Of a stretch of DNA of 64,000 bases, positions 1 to 10,300 are shown one piece after another. A program made the position numbers and the translations under genes. Source of the DNA: Xestospongia bergquistia (Eukaryota; Porifera; Demospongiae; Haplosclerida; Petrosiidae); the NCBI GenBank assembly GCA_963965975.1, contig OZ014424.1:4402001-4466000 (forward strand). Reading direction: 5' to 3'. Every line of letters begins with the position of its first letter. The stretch's first letter is position 1. The notes beneath the pieces were generated by a model that was not told the DNA's origin, made no database searches, and saw only the letters and a list, made by a program, of their open reading frames with translations.

Positions 1-426
1 TACATACTGTACGCACTGTGCATTAATAAGAACTGATTTGGGAGGGACTGAGATGTACGTACCAGCATAGATGTTTACACAGGATTAGAAATGAGTAATA
101 TCATTCTGTGTTATATTGTAGTGTTATATTCATAATCTATAACCAATACATACCCTATGCAATACTGTACTAACATAGCCTCTCTTTACATAGCAAAACT
201 AAGTTGAGTGAGTTCTTTTGGATGAAAGGTCTAAAAAATTAGTTAATTAATTTATTGAATTTTTATAACCAAGACCTTTTGACAACTTTGACCTCTTCAT
301 GCAATCTTTGTTAAATACATGTAACTTATACAATCTATGTTAGCAATGTTAGAAGAATGATATAATAATATATTATGCTATGTTTACTAAGTACGTCATT
401 TTGCATTTAGGTTGCTTGTGTCAACA
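1..426. other. Upstream region of the ZNFX1-like gene
   Basis: AT-rich sequence with no open frame of note. Just upstream of the ZNFX1 start there is a pyrimidine-containing stretch ending in ATTTAG near 405-411. It could be the 3' splice site of an intron in the 5' untranslated region, which would put the promoter further upstream, possibly outside the window. Nothing else is recognisable. Confidence 0.4.
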
Positions 427-3400
427 ATGAGTGAAACAAGAGGAAGAAGAACAGGTTGGAGAGGACATCCTAATAGACGAAGAAATTGGCAGCTTCAAGC
501 TGGTGATGAATCTAGTGAGGAAGAGCACGACAATGGTCCATCCCACACACATAAAAGGGGCTATAGTGGTTATACTCATTGTGAGGGCAGGGAAGGACAC
601 AGAGATAGATTTAGAGGTAGAGGTGGTAACAGACGTGGTAAAACAAATGATCGAGCTGATTATGTGTCTAGAGAAAGAGAAAGATCAAGAAGTCCTATTA
701 GTAGAGGTAGGAGGAGTCAAAAAAGAGGGAGGGGCAATTTGCTAGGCAAGTTCACTCACATACATCGACTTGAATTTCGAGATCTTGTTGATCTCACAAA
801 ATGCTCAGCCGCTGATGCAGTTGTCAAATTACATGGAGATTTAAAAGGTTTTCAACATTCTCTTAATAGTTGTAGCAAAGTATCACTATCAGCAAAACCA
901 CGTTACGTTATGATTGTTATTGATATACTTCTTAAAGTATATCAAGCACAAAGTGAAAATAATGAAGCAGCAATGTCTATACTAGCTGAATTCCTTACTG
1001 AAAGATGTGCAGAATTCCATATGCTCTTAAAAGAGTATATAAATACTGATATTAATGCCACAAGTTTCAGAAAGTTGGTTGTATTATTTCGTGGTTTATT
1101 AGATACTCTGCCAACATCAGCATGGCCAGTTCTTCCTATTGATGATATGGTTGATGCTTTGCAATATCAACCATTATTAGATTCAAAGCTTATTGATGAT
1201 ACACATCAGCTGAAAGCTCAGCGAGATGATTTAAGAGAGCAATGCAAACAAGCAAAAAGAGAATACACTGACAGCACAATACTAGTATCTAATGACTGGG
1301 ATAACTCTGAGTACCGATACTTTCCTATTTTGCCTACAATGGATGAAATTTGCTCAGTTGTTTCCCCTCAGCTTAGACCAAGTATTATTCACGGTGCTTA
1401 TACTGGATGGGAGCATTACTATGATGTTCACTTTCGCTTATTGCGTGAAGATTTCCTTGCTCCATTACGAAGAGGAGTGTCTATGCTTTTTCTCGAACAA
1501 AGACTGGGAAGATCTACAGATGTAAACATTTATAAAAGCATGAAAATAGTTGAACCTGAATTTACAGAAGATGGTTTGTGCTATACTGTTCAATTTGATG
1601 TTACTCTTTTCAGGCAGCGTAAAACCTGGGAACATTCAAAACGTTTAATATTTGGTTCTCTTCTTTGTTTTTCTCCTCAACAGGATAACTTTAAAGATAA
1701 CATTTATTTTGCTACCGTCATTAATCGAGATCCTGAGGAGCTTGACAAAGGTATTTTTCAGGTAAAATTTGAAGATGGTTTTCAAATGTTTGAACACATT
1801 CAAAAGACTGTTTTCACAGTAATTGAGTCCAAAGCATACTTTGAAGCTAGTCGTCATATTCTTAGAAGTCTTCAAGTGGCAGAAATTCATACAATGCCTT
1901 TTACTCGGTATTTAATTGAAAACAAGCCTTTACCAGTTCAAATGCCAAAATATTTAGAAGGTAATGCTACACCTTGCTATGATCTACGTTGGTTGTACCC
2001 TAATACCTGTCCTAAACCAATCACAGACAGTAGAATTCTCATGTATAGATGGTTAAGAGAAGGACAATTATTTACTTCTAATGAGCATTTAGTCAACATA
2101 GTTGAAGATAGTGCATGGCCAAGTGCTGATGAACTAGAGCTGGACAAGTCACAACTAGCAGCAATCAAAATGGCTCTTACACAAGAAATAGCTGTAATTC
2201 AAGGACCACCTGGTACTGGTAAAACATATATTGGATACAAAATTGTTCAGACCCTACTTCAAAATCGTCATATTTGGGATCCTACTTCTACTTCTCCAAT
2301 TCTTGTCATGTGTTATACTAACCATGCACTTGATCAGTTTCTTGAAGGCATCATTCATCACAAAATAGATAACGACAGAACTCCAAAGATTGTACGAATA
2401 GGAGGAAGAAGTCGGAGTGAAGAAATACAGAAATGTAATTTAAAAATTGTACGTAAGCAATTAGTTCCTCGTCACAGGCTTGATGATGTCCACAAGCTAA
2501 AAGAAGATATCATTTATACAGCTTCAAAAATCCCTTGGAAAAACCTTAAAAGATTAATTCAGGAATCAGTTAACGAGTACATTGTAGGTCCTGATGGGTT
2601 ATATTGTCTCAAACCAGTAATTAACCCATCTCATTTTTACCAATTAATGCAGCTAGGGAAGTCTTTTGGAATGATGGAGAATTCACTAGAAATATGGCTT
2701 GGTTTATGGGAGGAGCAGTATACACCAGTAAGAAAGGAAGTACACATGGAAGACAACTTAACAGATCAAAAAATGGAAGTAGATGTTAGTTATGATGCTA
2801 TTATTGTCATAAATGAAGAAGAGTCTAATGGAGACAGTAGCAAAGATTTCAATGAAGAGGACATGGTAGAGGTTGTAGGTGAAGCAGAGATTGAAGAAGC
2901 AAACAGAATGCTTGATGATGACAGCTATCATAGAATTACAGTTACTGAAGAGTGTGAAGATAAAGTAGAGGTGGATGATGCTTTGAGTAAATATATCAAA
3001 AGAACACAAATTGAAAAGAAGACTCGTGAAGCTAAAGACAATGTACAACAACAAGCTAATTTTGAAGTAATGTTACAGTTAGTAAAAAAAAGAAAGCCAG
3101 AAGTGAAAAGAATTTTACGACAAATTCAAAACTGTGAACCCCTAAATTCTGAAGATGAAAATACTATTCGTGATATCGTTAAACTAAGTGATCGTGAACG
3201 TTGGCAGCTATTCAAACTTTGGTTTACAAAATATGAGTTAAAATTACATAGCTTAAACCAAACTGGATTTGCTGATTTTGAAGCAGCCTGCCAAAATTAC
3301 AAAAGAGAACAACAAGCACTTGATCGATTTGCTCTTGAACGTGCTGAAGTTATTGGAATGACAACAACAGGTGCTGCTAAATATCAGCACATACTACATT

Positions 3401-6400
3401 TAGTTAAACCAAAAATTGTCATAGTAGAAGAAGCTGCAGAAGTACTGGAATCTCACATTGTATCAGCTCTAAATGCTGGTACCCAACACCTTATTTTAAT
3501 CGGAGATCACAAGCAGTTAAAACCAAAACCAAATGAATATGAGTTAGCCAAAAAATACAACTTAGATGTGTCACTATTTGAACGGCTCATTCGTAATAAG
3601 CTTCCTCATGCTACTCTTGAAATTCAACATCGTATGAGGCCCCAGATTGCCCGCTTAGTTTGCCCTTTTATTTATAAAAGACTAATAAATCATGACATTG
3701 TAAAACAATATGGAGCTGTCAAAGGGTTTGCTAAAAACATGTTTTTCTTTCATCATGAACATCTAGAGTATGAAATTGAGCATTTGCTGAGCCATTCAAA
3801 TGAATACGAGGCCAAGTTTGTTGTTGCTCTGTGTAAACACCTTTTAAACCAAAATTTTAAACCATCTCGAATCACTATCCTGACTGCCTATACTGGACAA
3901 TTACTTAAGATCAGAAACTTGATGCCAAGAAAACAATTTGAAGGTGTACGAGTTATTAATGTAGATAATTTCCAAGGAGAAGAGAATGATATTATTATTC
4001 TGTCTCTTGTACGAAGCAACAATTCTGACAAAGTAGGTTTTCTTAAAGAAGAAAATCGTGTCTGTGTTGCTCTATCTAGAGCAAAAATGGGTTTTTATTG
4101 CTTTGGCAATTTTAAAATGTTACGTAAAGTAGTACCAATATGGGAAGTAATCATGTCTCATGTGTCAAAGGAAGGATGTCTTGGTGAAGCTTTTCCTCTT
4201 TATTGCCATAATCATCCTGAGAAAAAGTATAATATTCAAGAACCAGAAGAGATTGCACAATATTTTCCTGAAGGAGGATGTACAGAATTGTGTTCATATC
4301 GTCTTGATTGTGGTCATAGATGCAGACGTCGCTGCCATATAATTGATTCTGATCACAAAGAGTACAAATGCAACCAGAGTTGTCCTAAACTTTGTAGAAA
4401 TGGTAAGCATCCATGCAAGACTCTTTGCTATGAAAAGTGTCCACCTTGTAAGGAGAGAGTTAGAAAAACATTTCCATTGTGTGAACATAAGCAACTGATG
4501 TTTTGCTTTGAACGGCCAGAAGACCAGCAATGCTTGAGTCCTTGCCCAAAACTTTGTGTGAATAATTTGCATCCATGTAGGGCTCGATGCTATGAAAAGT
4601 GTCCACCTTGTAAAAAGAGAGTCAGTAAAACAATTCCATTGTGTGGACATGAGCAACTGATGTTTTGCTATCAACCACCAGATGACCAGCAATGCTTGAG
4701 TCCCTGCCCAAAACTTTGTGCAAATAATTTGCATCAATGTCCACTCAAATGCTCAGAAAGATGTGAACCTTGTTCAATTAAAGTTGTTCAAACAATACCT
4801 ACTTGTGGACATAAGCAAAAAATGAAATGTCATAATGATCCACAAAGCATAAAATGTATACACAGATGTACTAAAGTCTGTTCTAATAATCATCCCTGCC
4901 AGAAACGCTGCTGGGAGGATTGTGGACTATGTGAAGTAATAGTAGGAAAGATTATGCCTCACTGTAAGCACTTGCAGTACATGCCTTGTCATCTTGATCC
5001 TTCTAAATTTGAATGCCAGGAAAGGTGCTCAAAAATATATGACAATTGTGGTCATCAATGTCCTAAGTTATGTTATGAGCAATGTGACATCCTTTGTCAG
5101 CTACCAAAAAGGAAGGTTGTACCCAAATGCAATCATGTTGAGAGAATACCATGCTATATAGACCTTAAATTATGGAATTGCACAAAACCCTGTGAAAGGA
5201 AATTATGTTGTGGTCATATATGTAAATCTTTGTGTGGCGAGGTCTGTCTTTCAACTAAATGCCAAGAACCTACTACAGTGATGTTGCCTTGTAAGCATTC
5301 AATAGTTGTTGAGTGCAAAAACTCTTCAAAGATTAAAGTTGATGCACTACTACAAGGGTCATATCAATGTGATGAGCCATGTGAGAAAGCACTGAAGTGT
5401 GGTCATAAATGTCGAAAGAAATGTAGTCAACCTTGTACTGATATGTGTAAATTCAGAGTTATGTACCGATGTCGAAATGGTCACACCGCTAAAATACCTT
5501 GTTATGAGAAACAAAATCCAACCCTCATTCCACCTTGTGATAGCCCATGTAATCAAAAGCTTTCATGTGGGCATGTTTGTAAGAATCGATGTGGAGAGAA
5601 CTGCACTGAGTACTGTCCTGAAATTGTGAATAAAAAGTGTCTTTGTGGGCATTGGCATAAAACTAAATGTGGAGATACTGATGGTAAATGTACCTGCACA
5701 AAAGATTGCAATGAAACTCTTAAGTGTGGACATAAGTGCTCAGGCAAATGTCGTGACTGTTTTACTAAACGGATTCATACTCCATGTCCTTTTGAGGTCC
5801 AAATCAATCGATTCTGTGGACACTTTGGTACTGTCCCATGTGTTGGTATGCAAGATCGCTGTACAAAAATATGTCAATTGTCTGTGTGCCCTCATGAAGG
5901 AAAGCCATGCACTCATTATTGTGGGGAAATATGCTCTTATAAATGTACTGAAGTATGTATTAGCGAATGCTTACATCATAAATGTCTTCAATCCTGCAGT
6001 GATATTTGCGAGGAATCTAGTTGTGATAAGCCCTGTTTAAAAACACTTAAATGTCGTCACCATTGTCCTGGTCTCTGTGGGGAGAAATGTCTTAGTACTT
6101 GTATGATATGTGACCCTAAAAAATTTCGGGAAAAAGCTGTGGGCATTGGAAAGAAAGCCAAACTTGAAAGTCATTGTTATATCCAGCTCGATTGTGGTGA
6201 TATGTTTACAGTAAGTTATCTTACTGAACGTTTCAGACCAAAACATACTGAGTCTCATTTGATTGCTCCTCTTGTTTGCCCTAAATGTTCAAAACCTGTG
6301 ATATCACCACATTATTGGAAAATGATTAAAGAAAGAAGAAAAGAAATAGAGGAAGTTAAAGATATTGTTACTGCTTTTCATGGCATCAACCCCGAGTTCA

Positions 6401-7077
6401 ATAATCTAAAAGAGGATGTGATTTTACTATTAATTCGTGAAAATATCACTGTCACATTTTCAAAAAAGGGTTATGCACGACCACTACTGGCTTATAATAT
6501 AGCATTTGATAATACTATTGAATGTGTCTGTGCTATGGAACTATTACTATGCACAGATAATCTACATGAAGCACTAAAAGAGCATGCTTTAGAGCCTAAC
6601 TTGATTAGTCAAGCATATAAATTAGTTCGAGAGGTGGCTTTCATTGTTGCAGACAAGAAAGGAAAATTGTCACCTCAATTGATACATGACATACAAAGTG
6701 AAATTTTTCGTCTCAACCTCACAGCTTTAACAGAACAGATAAAATCAAAACCTTTGATAGTTACTAGTACTGTAGCAATGAGACAACTTGGATCTGTATT
6801 GAGTATGCTCCATCAAATGGAACAAAACCACAACTTGCGACTTACAGCACCACGGTATGAATATAACCTGAGTATTCTTCAGCGTATCCATGAGGAAGAG
6901 CTTAGTTTTTGTCTTGAGCCTTTGGTGACTTTAAATATAACACCACCTCATGTAACAAAAGGGGAATGGTACAAATGTAGTCGAGCTGGTCACATCTTCT
7001 GTGTTCCTGCTAAATACAGTGTTGAACGAAATGACTGCCATGTCTGTCCACATTGCAATAAGGACATATCTACATAG
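427..7077 (+). CDS. ZNFX1: ZNFX1-like SF1 helicase with NFX1-type zinc fingers, 2216 aa
   Basis: A single uninterrupted reading frame. The first ATG is at 427; five sense codons precede it in frame but a TTG start is unlikely. The N-terminus (about residues 1-115) is rich in Arg, Ser and Gly. A UPF1-like superfamily 1 helicase core follows: Walker A GPPGTGKT at about 593-600, motif II VEEAAE at about 1000, GDHKQLKP at about 1026, HRMRP at about 1068, NFQGEENDI at about 1181 and VALSRAK at about 1214. An acidic insert sits between Walker A and motif II. Residues about 1258-1895 are a Cys-rich block with about eleven NFX1-type fingers (CGHxCxxxC pattern). The last 36 residues carry a C-x4-H...C-x2-C-x2-C array resembling the RZ-type finger of ZNFX1 and RNF213. 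Human ZNFX1 is about 1918 aa, an interferon-stimulated double-stranded-RNA sensor; nematode ZNFX-1 acts in small-RNA inheritance. Family assignment is firm; function in this organism is inferred. Confidence 0.95.
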   Translation: MSETRGRRTGWRGHPNRRRNWQLQAGDESSEEEHDNGPSHTHKRGYSGYTHCEGREGHRDRFRGRGGNRRGKTNDRADYVSRERERSRSPISRGRRSQKRGRGNLLGKFTHIHRLEFRDLVDLTKCSAADAVVKLHGDLKGFQHSLNSCSKVSLSAKPRYVMIVIDILLKVYQAQSENNEAAMSILAEFLTERCAEFHMLLKEYINTDINATSFRKLVVLFRGLLDTLPTSAWPVLPIDDMVDALQYQPLLDSKLIDDTHQLKAQRDDLREQCKQAKREYTDSTILVSNDWDNSEYRYFPILPTMDEICSVVSPQLRPSIIHGAYTGWEHYYDVHFRLLREDFLAPLRRGVSMLFLEQRLGRSTDVNIYKSMKIVEPEFTEDGLCYTVQFDVTLFRQRKTWEHSKRLIFGSLLCFSPQQDNFKDNIYFATVINRDPEELDKGIFQVKFEDGFQMFEHIQKTVFTVIESKAYFEASRHILRSLQVAEIHTMPFTRYLIENKPLPVQMPKYLEGNATPCYDLRWLYPNTCPKPITDSRILMYRWLREGQLFTSNEHLVNIVEDSAWPSADELELDKSQLAAIKMALTQEIAVIQGPPGTGKTYIGYKIVQTLLQNRHIWDPTSTSPILVMCYTNHALDQFLEGIIHHKIDNDRTPKIVRIGGRSRSEEIQKCNLKIVRKQLVPRHRLDDVHKLKEDIIYTASKIPWKNLKRLIQESVNEYIVGPDGLYCLKPVINPSHFYQLMQLGKSFGMMENSLEIWLGLWEEQYTPVRKEVHMEDNLTDQKMEVDVSYDAIIVINEEESNGDSSKDFNEEDMVEVVGEAEIEEANRMLDDDSYHRITVTEECEDKVEVDDALSKYIKRTQIEKKTREAKDNVQQQANFEVMLQLVKKRKPEVKRILRQIQNCEPLNSEDENTIRDIVKLSDRERWQLFKLWFTKYELKLHSLNQTGFADFEAACQNYKREQQALDRFALERAEVIGMTTTGAAKYQHILHLVKPKIVIVEEAAEVLESHIVSALNAGTQHLILIGDHKQLKPKPNEYELAKKYNLDVSLFERLIRNKLPHATLEIQHRMRPQIARLVCPFIYKRLINHDIVKQYGAVKGFAKNMFFFHHEHLEYEIEHLLSHSNEYEAKFVVALCKHLLNQNFKPSRITILTAYTGQLLKIRNLMPRKQFEGVRVINVDNFQGEENDIIILSLVRSNNSDKVGFLKEENRVCVALSRAKMGFYCFGNFKMLRKVVPIWEVIMSHVSKEGCLGEAFPLYCHNHPEKKYNIQEPEEIAQYFPEGGCTELCSYRLDCGHRCRRRCHIIDSDHKEYKCNQSCPKLCRNGKHPCKTLCYEKCPPCKERVRKTFPLCEHKQLMFCFERPEDQQCLSPCPKLCVNNLHPCRARCYEKCPPCKKRVSKTIPLCGHEQLMFCYQPPDDQQCLSPCPKLCANNLHQCPLKCSERCEPCSIKVVQTIPTCGHKQKMKCHNDPQSIKCIHRCTKVCSNNHPCQKRCWEDCGLCEVIVGKIMPHCKHLQYMPCHLDPSKFECQERCSKIYDNCGHQCPKLCYEQCDILCQLPKRKVVPKCNHVERIPCYIDLKLWNCTKPCERKLCCGHICKSLCGEVCLSTKCQEPTTVMLPCKHSIVVECKNSSKIKVDALLQGSYQCDEPCEKALKCGHKCRKKCSQPCTDMCKFRVMYRCRNGHTAKIPCYEKQNPTLIPPCDSPCNQKLSCGHVCKNRCGENCTEYCPEIVNKKCLCGHWHKTKCGDTDGKCTCTKDCNETLKCGHKCSGKCRDCFTKRIHTPCPFEVQINRFCGHFGTVPCVGMQDRCTKICQLSVCPHEGKPCTHYCGEICSYKCTEVCISECLHHKCLQSCSDICEESSCDKPCLKTLKCRHHCPGLCGEKCLSTCMICDPKKFREKAVGIGKKAKLESHCYIQLDCGDMFTVSYLTERFRPKHTESHLIAPLVCPKCSKPVISPHYWKMIKERRKEIEEVKDIVTAFHGINPEFNNLKEDVILLLIRENITVTFSKKGYARPLLAYNIAFDNTIECVCAMELLLCTDNLHEALKEHALEPNLISQAYKLVREVAFIVADKKGKLSPQLIHDIQSEIFRLNLTALTEQIKSKPLIVTSTVAMRQLGSVLSMLHQMEQNHNLRLTAPRYEYNLSILQRIHEEELSFCLEPLVTLNITPPHVTKGEWYKCSRAGHIFCVPAKYSVERNDCHVCPHCNKDIST
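4381..4760 (+). repeat. 54-residue (162-bp) tandem duplication inside the NFX1 finger block
   Basis: Related blocks begin at 4381, 4543 and 4705, exactly 162 bp apart: two full copies and the start of a third. Each copy opens with a CPKLC-type knuckle, runs through a YEKCPPCK segment and ends with a DQQCLSPC segment. The exact in-frame spacing and high nucleotide similarity point to a fairly recent duplication that added a zinc-finger module. Confidence 0.85.
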
Positions 7078-7327
7078 TGTTGTAGGACTAAATGCATTTA
7101 TTTGTTATGTTATTACTATCTTGTAGTACTAATAATTGTTTTTACATTATTGTATTAGCTAATTTTGTATTTTACAGTTTTAAAATTTCGTTTAAAAAAA
7201 GTTAATTTATTATTGTCATTAGGGGTGTCACCTTATAAGTATGGCTTCTCACCTACTTAACAAAAACCTCGAGCAAGGGAGTAAAACATTAATTTAGTAA
7301 CTTTAGTTTGAGCTAGAATTGACTGAA

Positions 7328-10300
7328 ATGGCAGAGAAAAGAAGTAATATTGATGTGGAGAAGGTTAGTAGGTTAAAGTGACTTTAACCATCTAACATGT
7401 TTACTTGGCTATTAGGTACTTCAGTCTCTTAATATCAAAGAGAAGCTCAAACGTATTGACTGTCCACCAAAACTTACTCAAATTCTCATGAAATCCAAGT
7501 ATTTCAAAGCCAAAGGAACAGTCTGTTTTGATGACAGTGATGAACGTAAGAAAGTCAGATCATGTAGATGGAATAGCACCTCAATTATTATGCCATTCCA
7601 TCTACATGATCTGTTTGACATAGTATAATATTACTATAAATGTCAAGTACCTCATTTCTAAATGCTCCAGATTTAGTGAACACTGCTGCATTACTGATGT
7701 AGTTTGTACTAATTCTGTTTGCTACATATTGTACGGAAGCCTAGTGGGATAGTCCAAGATCATATTTTCATGCTGTGATCCCTTTTCCTCAAAACCCTCA
7801 ATATTAAGCATTAAAATATGTGGTTTGAGGTTTGGATTGTTCCACTGGTATGAATTGGAATAATTTATGTTACCTATCATTTTTTTCTAGTTGATATGAA
7901 AGAGATTGAGGGTGAATTTATATATGTGGAATTTAAGAGCAAAGGAAGTAAGAATTATATTAGAATATAGGTTTAATAATATATGACCATATAATATATG
8001 GTTGCTTGTATTTGAACTGGCTAAATTAATTCCTTATTGCTATATTGTCAGGATTACAAATGGAGATTGATTAAAATGCCAGATAAAACTCTTGGAAGGT
8101 AGAAAAGAGTGGGCTATGGACTTCCATTCCTTCACCTTACATGAGTGCTGGGCTATGCCCTTCCAACATTTGTCTAGTACATGCAGTGTTGACGCAGCAA
8201 TCATAAAATGACAATGAATCTATAAGTAGTTCCATTATAACACTAATGACCAACTCATAATAAAGTAGACACATTGTCAAGACAAGTAATAAGAGTGCAA
8301 CATTAAGTATGATTCTTCAATCTATGTTCACACGAGGGACTCACTCATAACCACAACATTAATAATTACTTATCTAAATATAGTACCACTATTTTTGATA
8401 GCTCTACCTGGCATTTTAATCACTCATGTTGGATACTTATGCTCCATTCCCATCTTTTCCAGTATACATCTCTGTTACTGTTAACCACATTAAGCAATAC
8501 TACATATTAGTTAACTTAGCTATTGAGTTGTTCTGTAATAGCTTAAATAAAGATGATAAAACAATTCAAATGTAAGATATGTCCCACACTTAATGTAAGC
8601 TGCAATGTTTAAGATTTTCATGAATAGTAATTTTATAAGTGTAATATGTTAACTACAATGCACATATGTTTTGTAGACTTGTTAATTAGTGTAAATTATT
8701 GTTATTGAACTATTGTGGTTCAGTTGTTAATTAGGTCAACTCTATTAGAACAATATTTGTTAATTATTTTTTACTTTACTCTTTTGTTACTCCACTTGTA
8801 TTTAAATGGGTCTCTTGTTTTGTTGAATTAGTTAATAAAAGGTACTTATTTAAGTTGATATCTATGTGCAGCTAACAAGATATCACAATAAGTGCATACA
8901 CTTCCATTACTAGGTCTACTATTACAGTTAACCTGTGAAGACAGTGGTTATATGGATGTCAACAGTTTGAGTAAACAAGAAGGTTAGCTTCCTATAACTC
9001 TATGATAATTTACTTTCTGTTCTTTACAAACCAATTATACAAAGGAAATACAAATCAGGGTTCATACTGAGGGATGGCCTGGGATTTCCCCCTCACGCAT
9101 AATTAGTTTCCTCAGAATTTTAAAGGATGCATGCAGTATTAATACTAAGAGTATACCAATGAATATATTTAACACTAGCTAAAAGTCTTGTGGTACACTA
9201 GAAACAACCACAGGACCTAAAGCATAAAAACCTTACAGGAAAAGTACTGAGTATATCCCAGAACCCTTGGAGTGGTATGCAGCCATAGGCACTTACATTT
9301 GATTGATTGATCTCCTCCCTCCCTTCCCAAAAATCTTGCATGAAATGTCTGAGATCATATACATATATGGTCAGTATCAACAAGTCAAAACATTTACTAG
9401 ACAATAATGTACATTTGTAACCCTGGAAATTGAGTTCAGAGATCATTGATTATAATTAGTTATACCACAGAAAAGCATTAACAAGTAAATGGTTACTTGG
9501 CAACACTAAATTATCAGTCAAACAAGAATACAATAAAGCTGTTATATGGTCTATAGATTATAATGTAAGCTTAGAGTTTCCAGGATGTAGAAATGTTATA
9601 TTTTTACAAGTATCTGTTATTTTGTTCATTCACAGGAACATTACCAACTTCAGAAATCAGTACTACACCTGCTTCAATGGATTCTCCAGAGACTATTTTG
9701 TCTATGCCAGGAGATGATTTGCCTGGACTTGGGGATGTATTATTAACTAATATGATTTGTTTGGGTACTGATATAGAAATCCAAAAATCACAGCAGGCCA
9801 TCTTTGGATCTGACTTCTTTCCACCATCAGATGTTATAAACGAGTGTAGACAAGTTCAACCAATAATAAATGAGGAACTTCTTAAAAGTTTAGATACTAC
9901 TCAGAATAGTTCTTGTACAATTCACTCACCATGGCAACCGACATCAGTTCTTGACTTCAATGATAGTTTAATACATGTGATGAGCCAGTTACTGTCACTC
10001 TCTGAAGGTCAATCATGCACTACAAGGATCATTCATCTTCATAATCACATTCGTGATGATTCTTTTCCATTGTGCTATCTACTTGAGCCTCAATTCTTTC
10101 CCTTGAAGAAACCACTCCTTGTTTTCCCTTGTAGCCTTCAATCTCTAGTTTCCTCATCCACTCAATATATCAATAAGTTGATGCATCGAGTTGCTTTAGC
10201 ATCAACAGCCCACTTTAGTTCACCACATGTCATCATTCCTTTCATTGACTTTTACAACTTCAAATTTTGTACTTGTTTTGGTGATGAGGATTTATCCAGA

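Noticed and set aside
4294-4737. 147-aa open frame on the minus strand inside ZNFX1
   Set aside because: It mirrors the 162-bp tandem duplication of the zinc-finger coding strand; the plus-strand frame is clearly the real gene.
7948-8913. Possible extra exon in the 966-bp intron 3 of the first ROC/COR-like gene
   Set aside because: The exon model closes exactly in frame without it, and most of the intron is taken up by the MITE-like element at 8068-8422.
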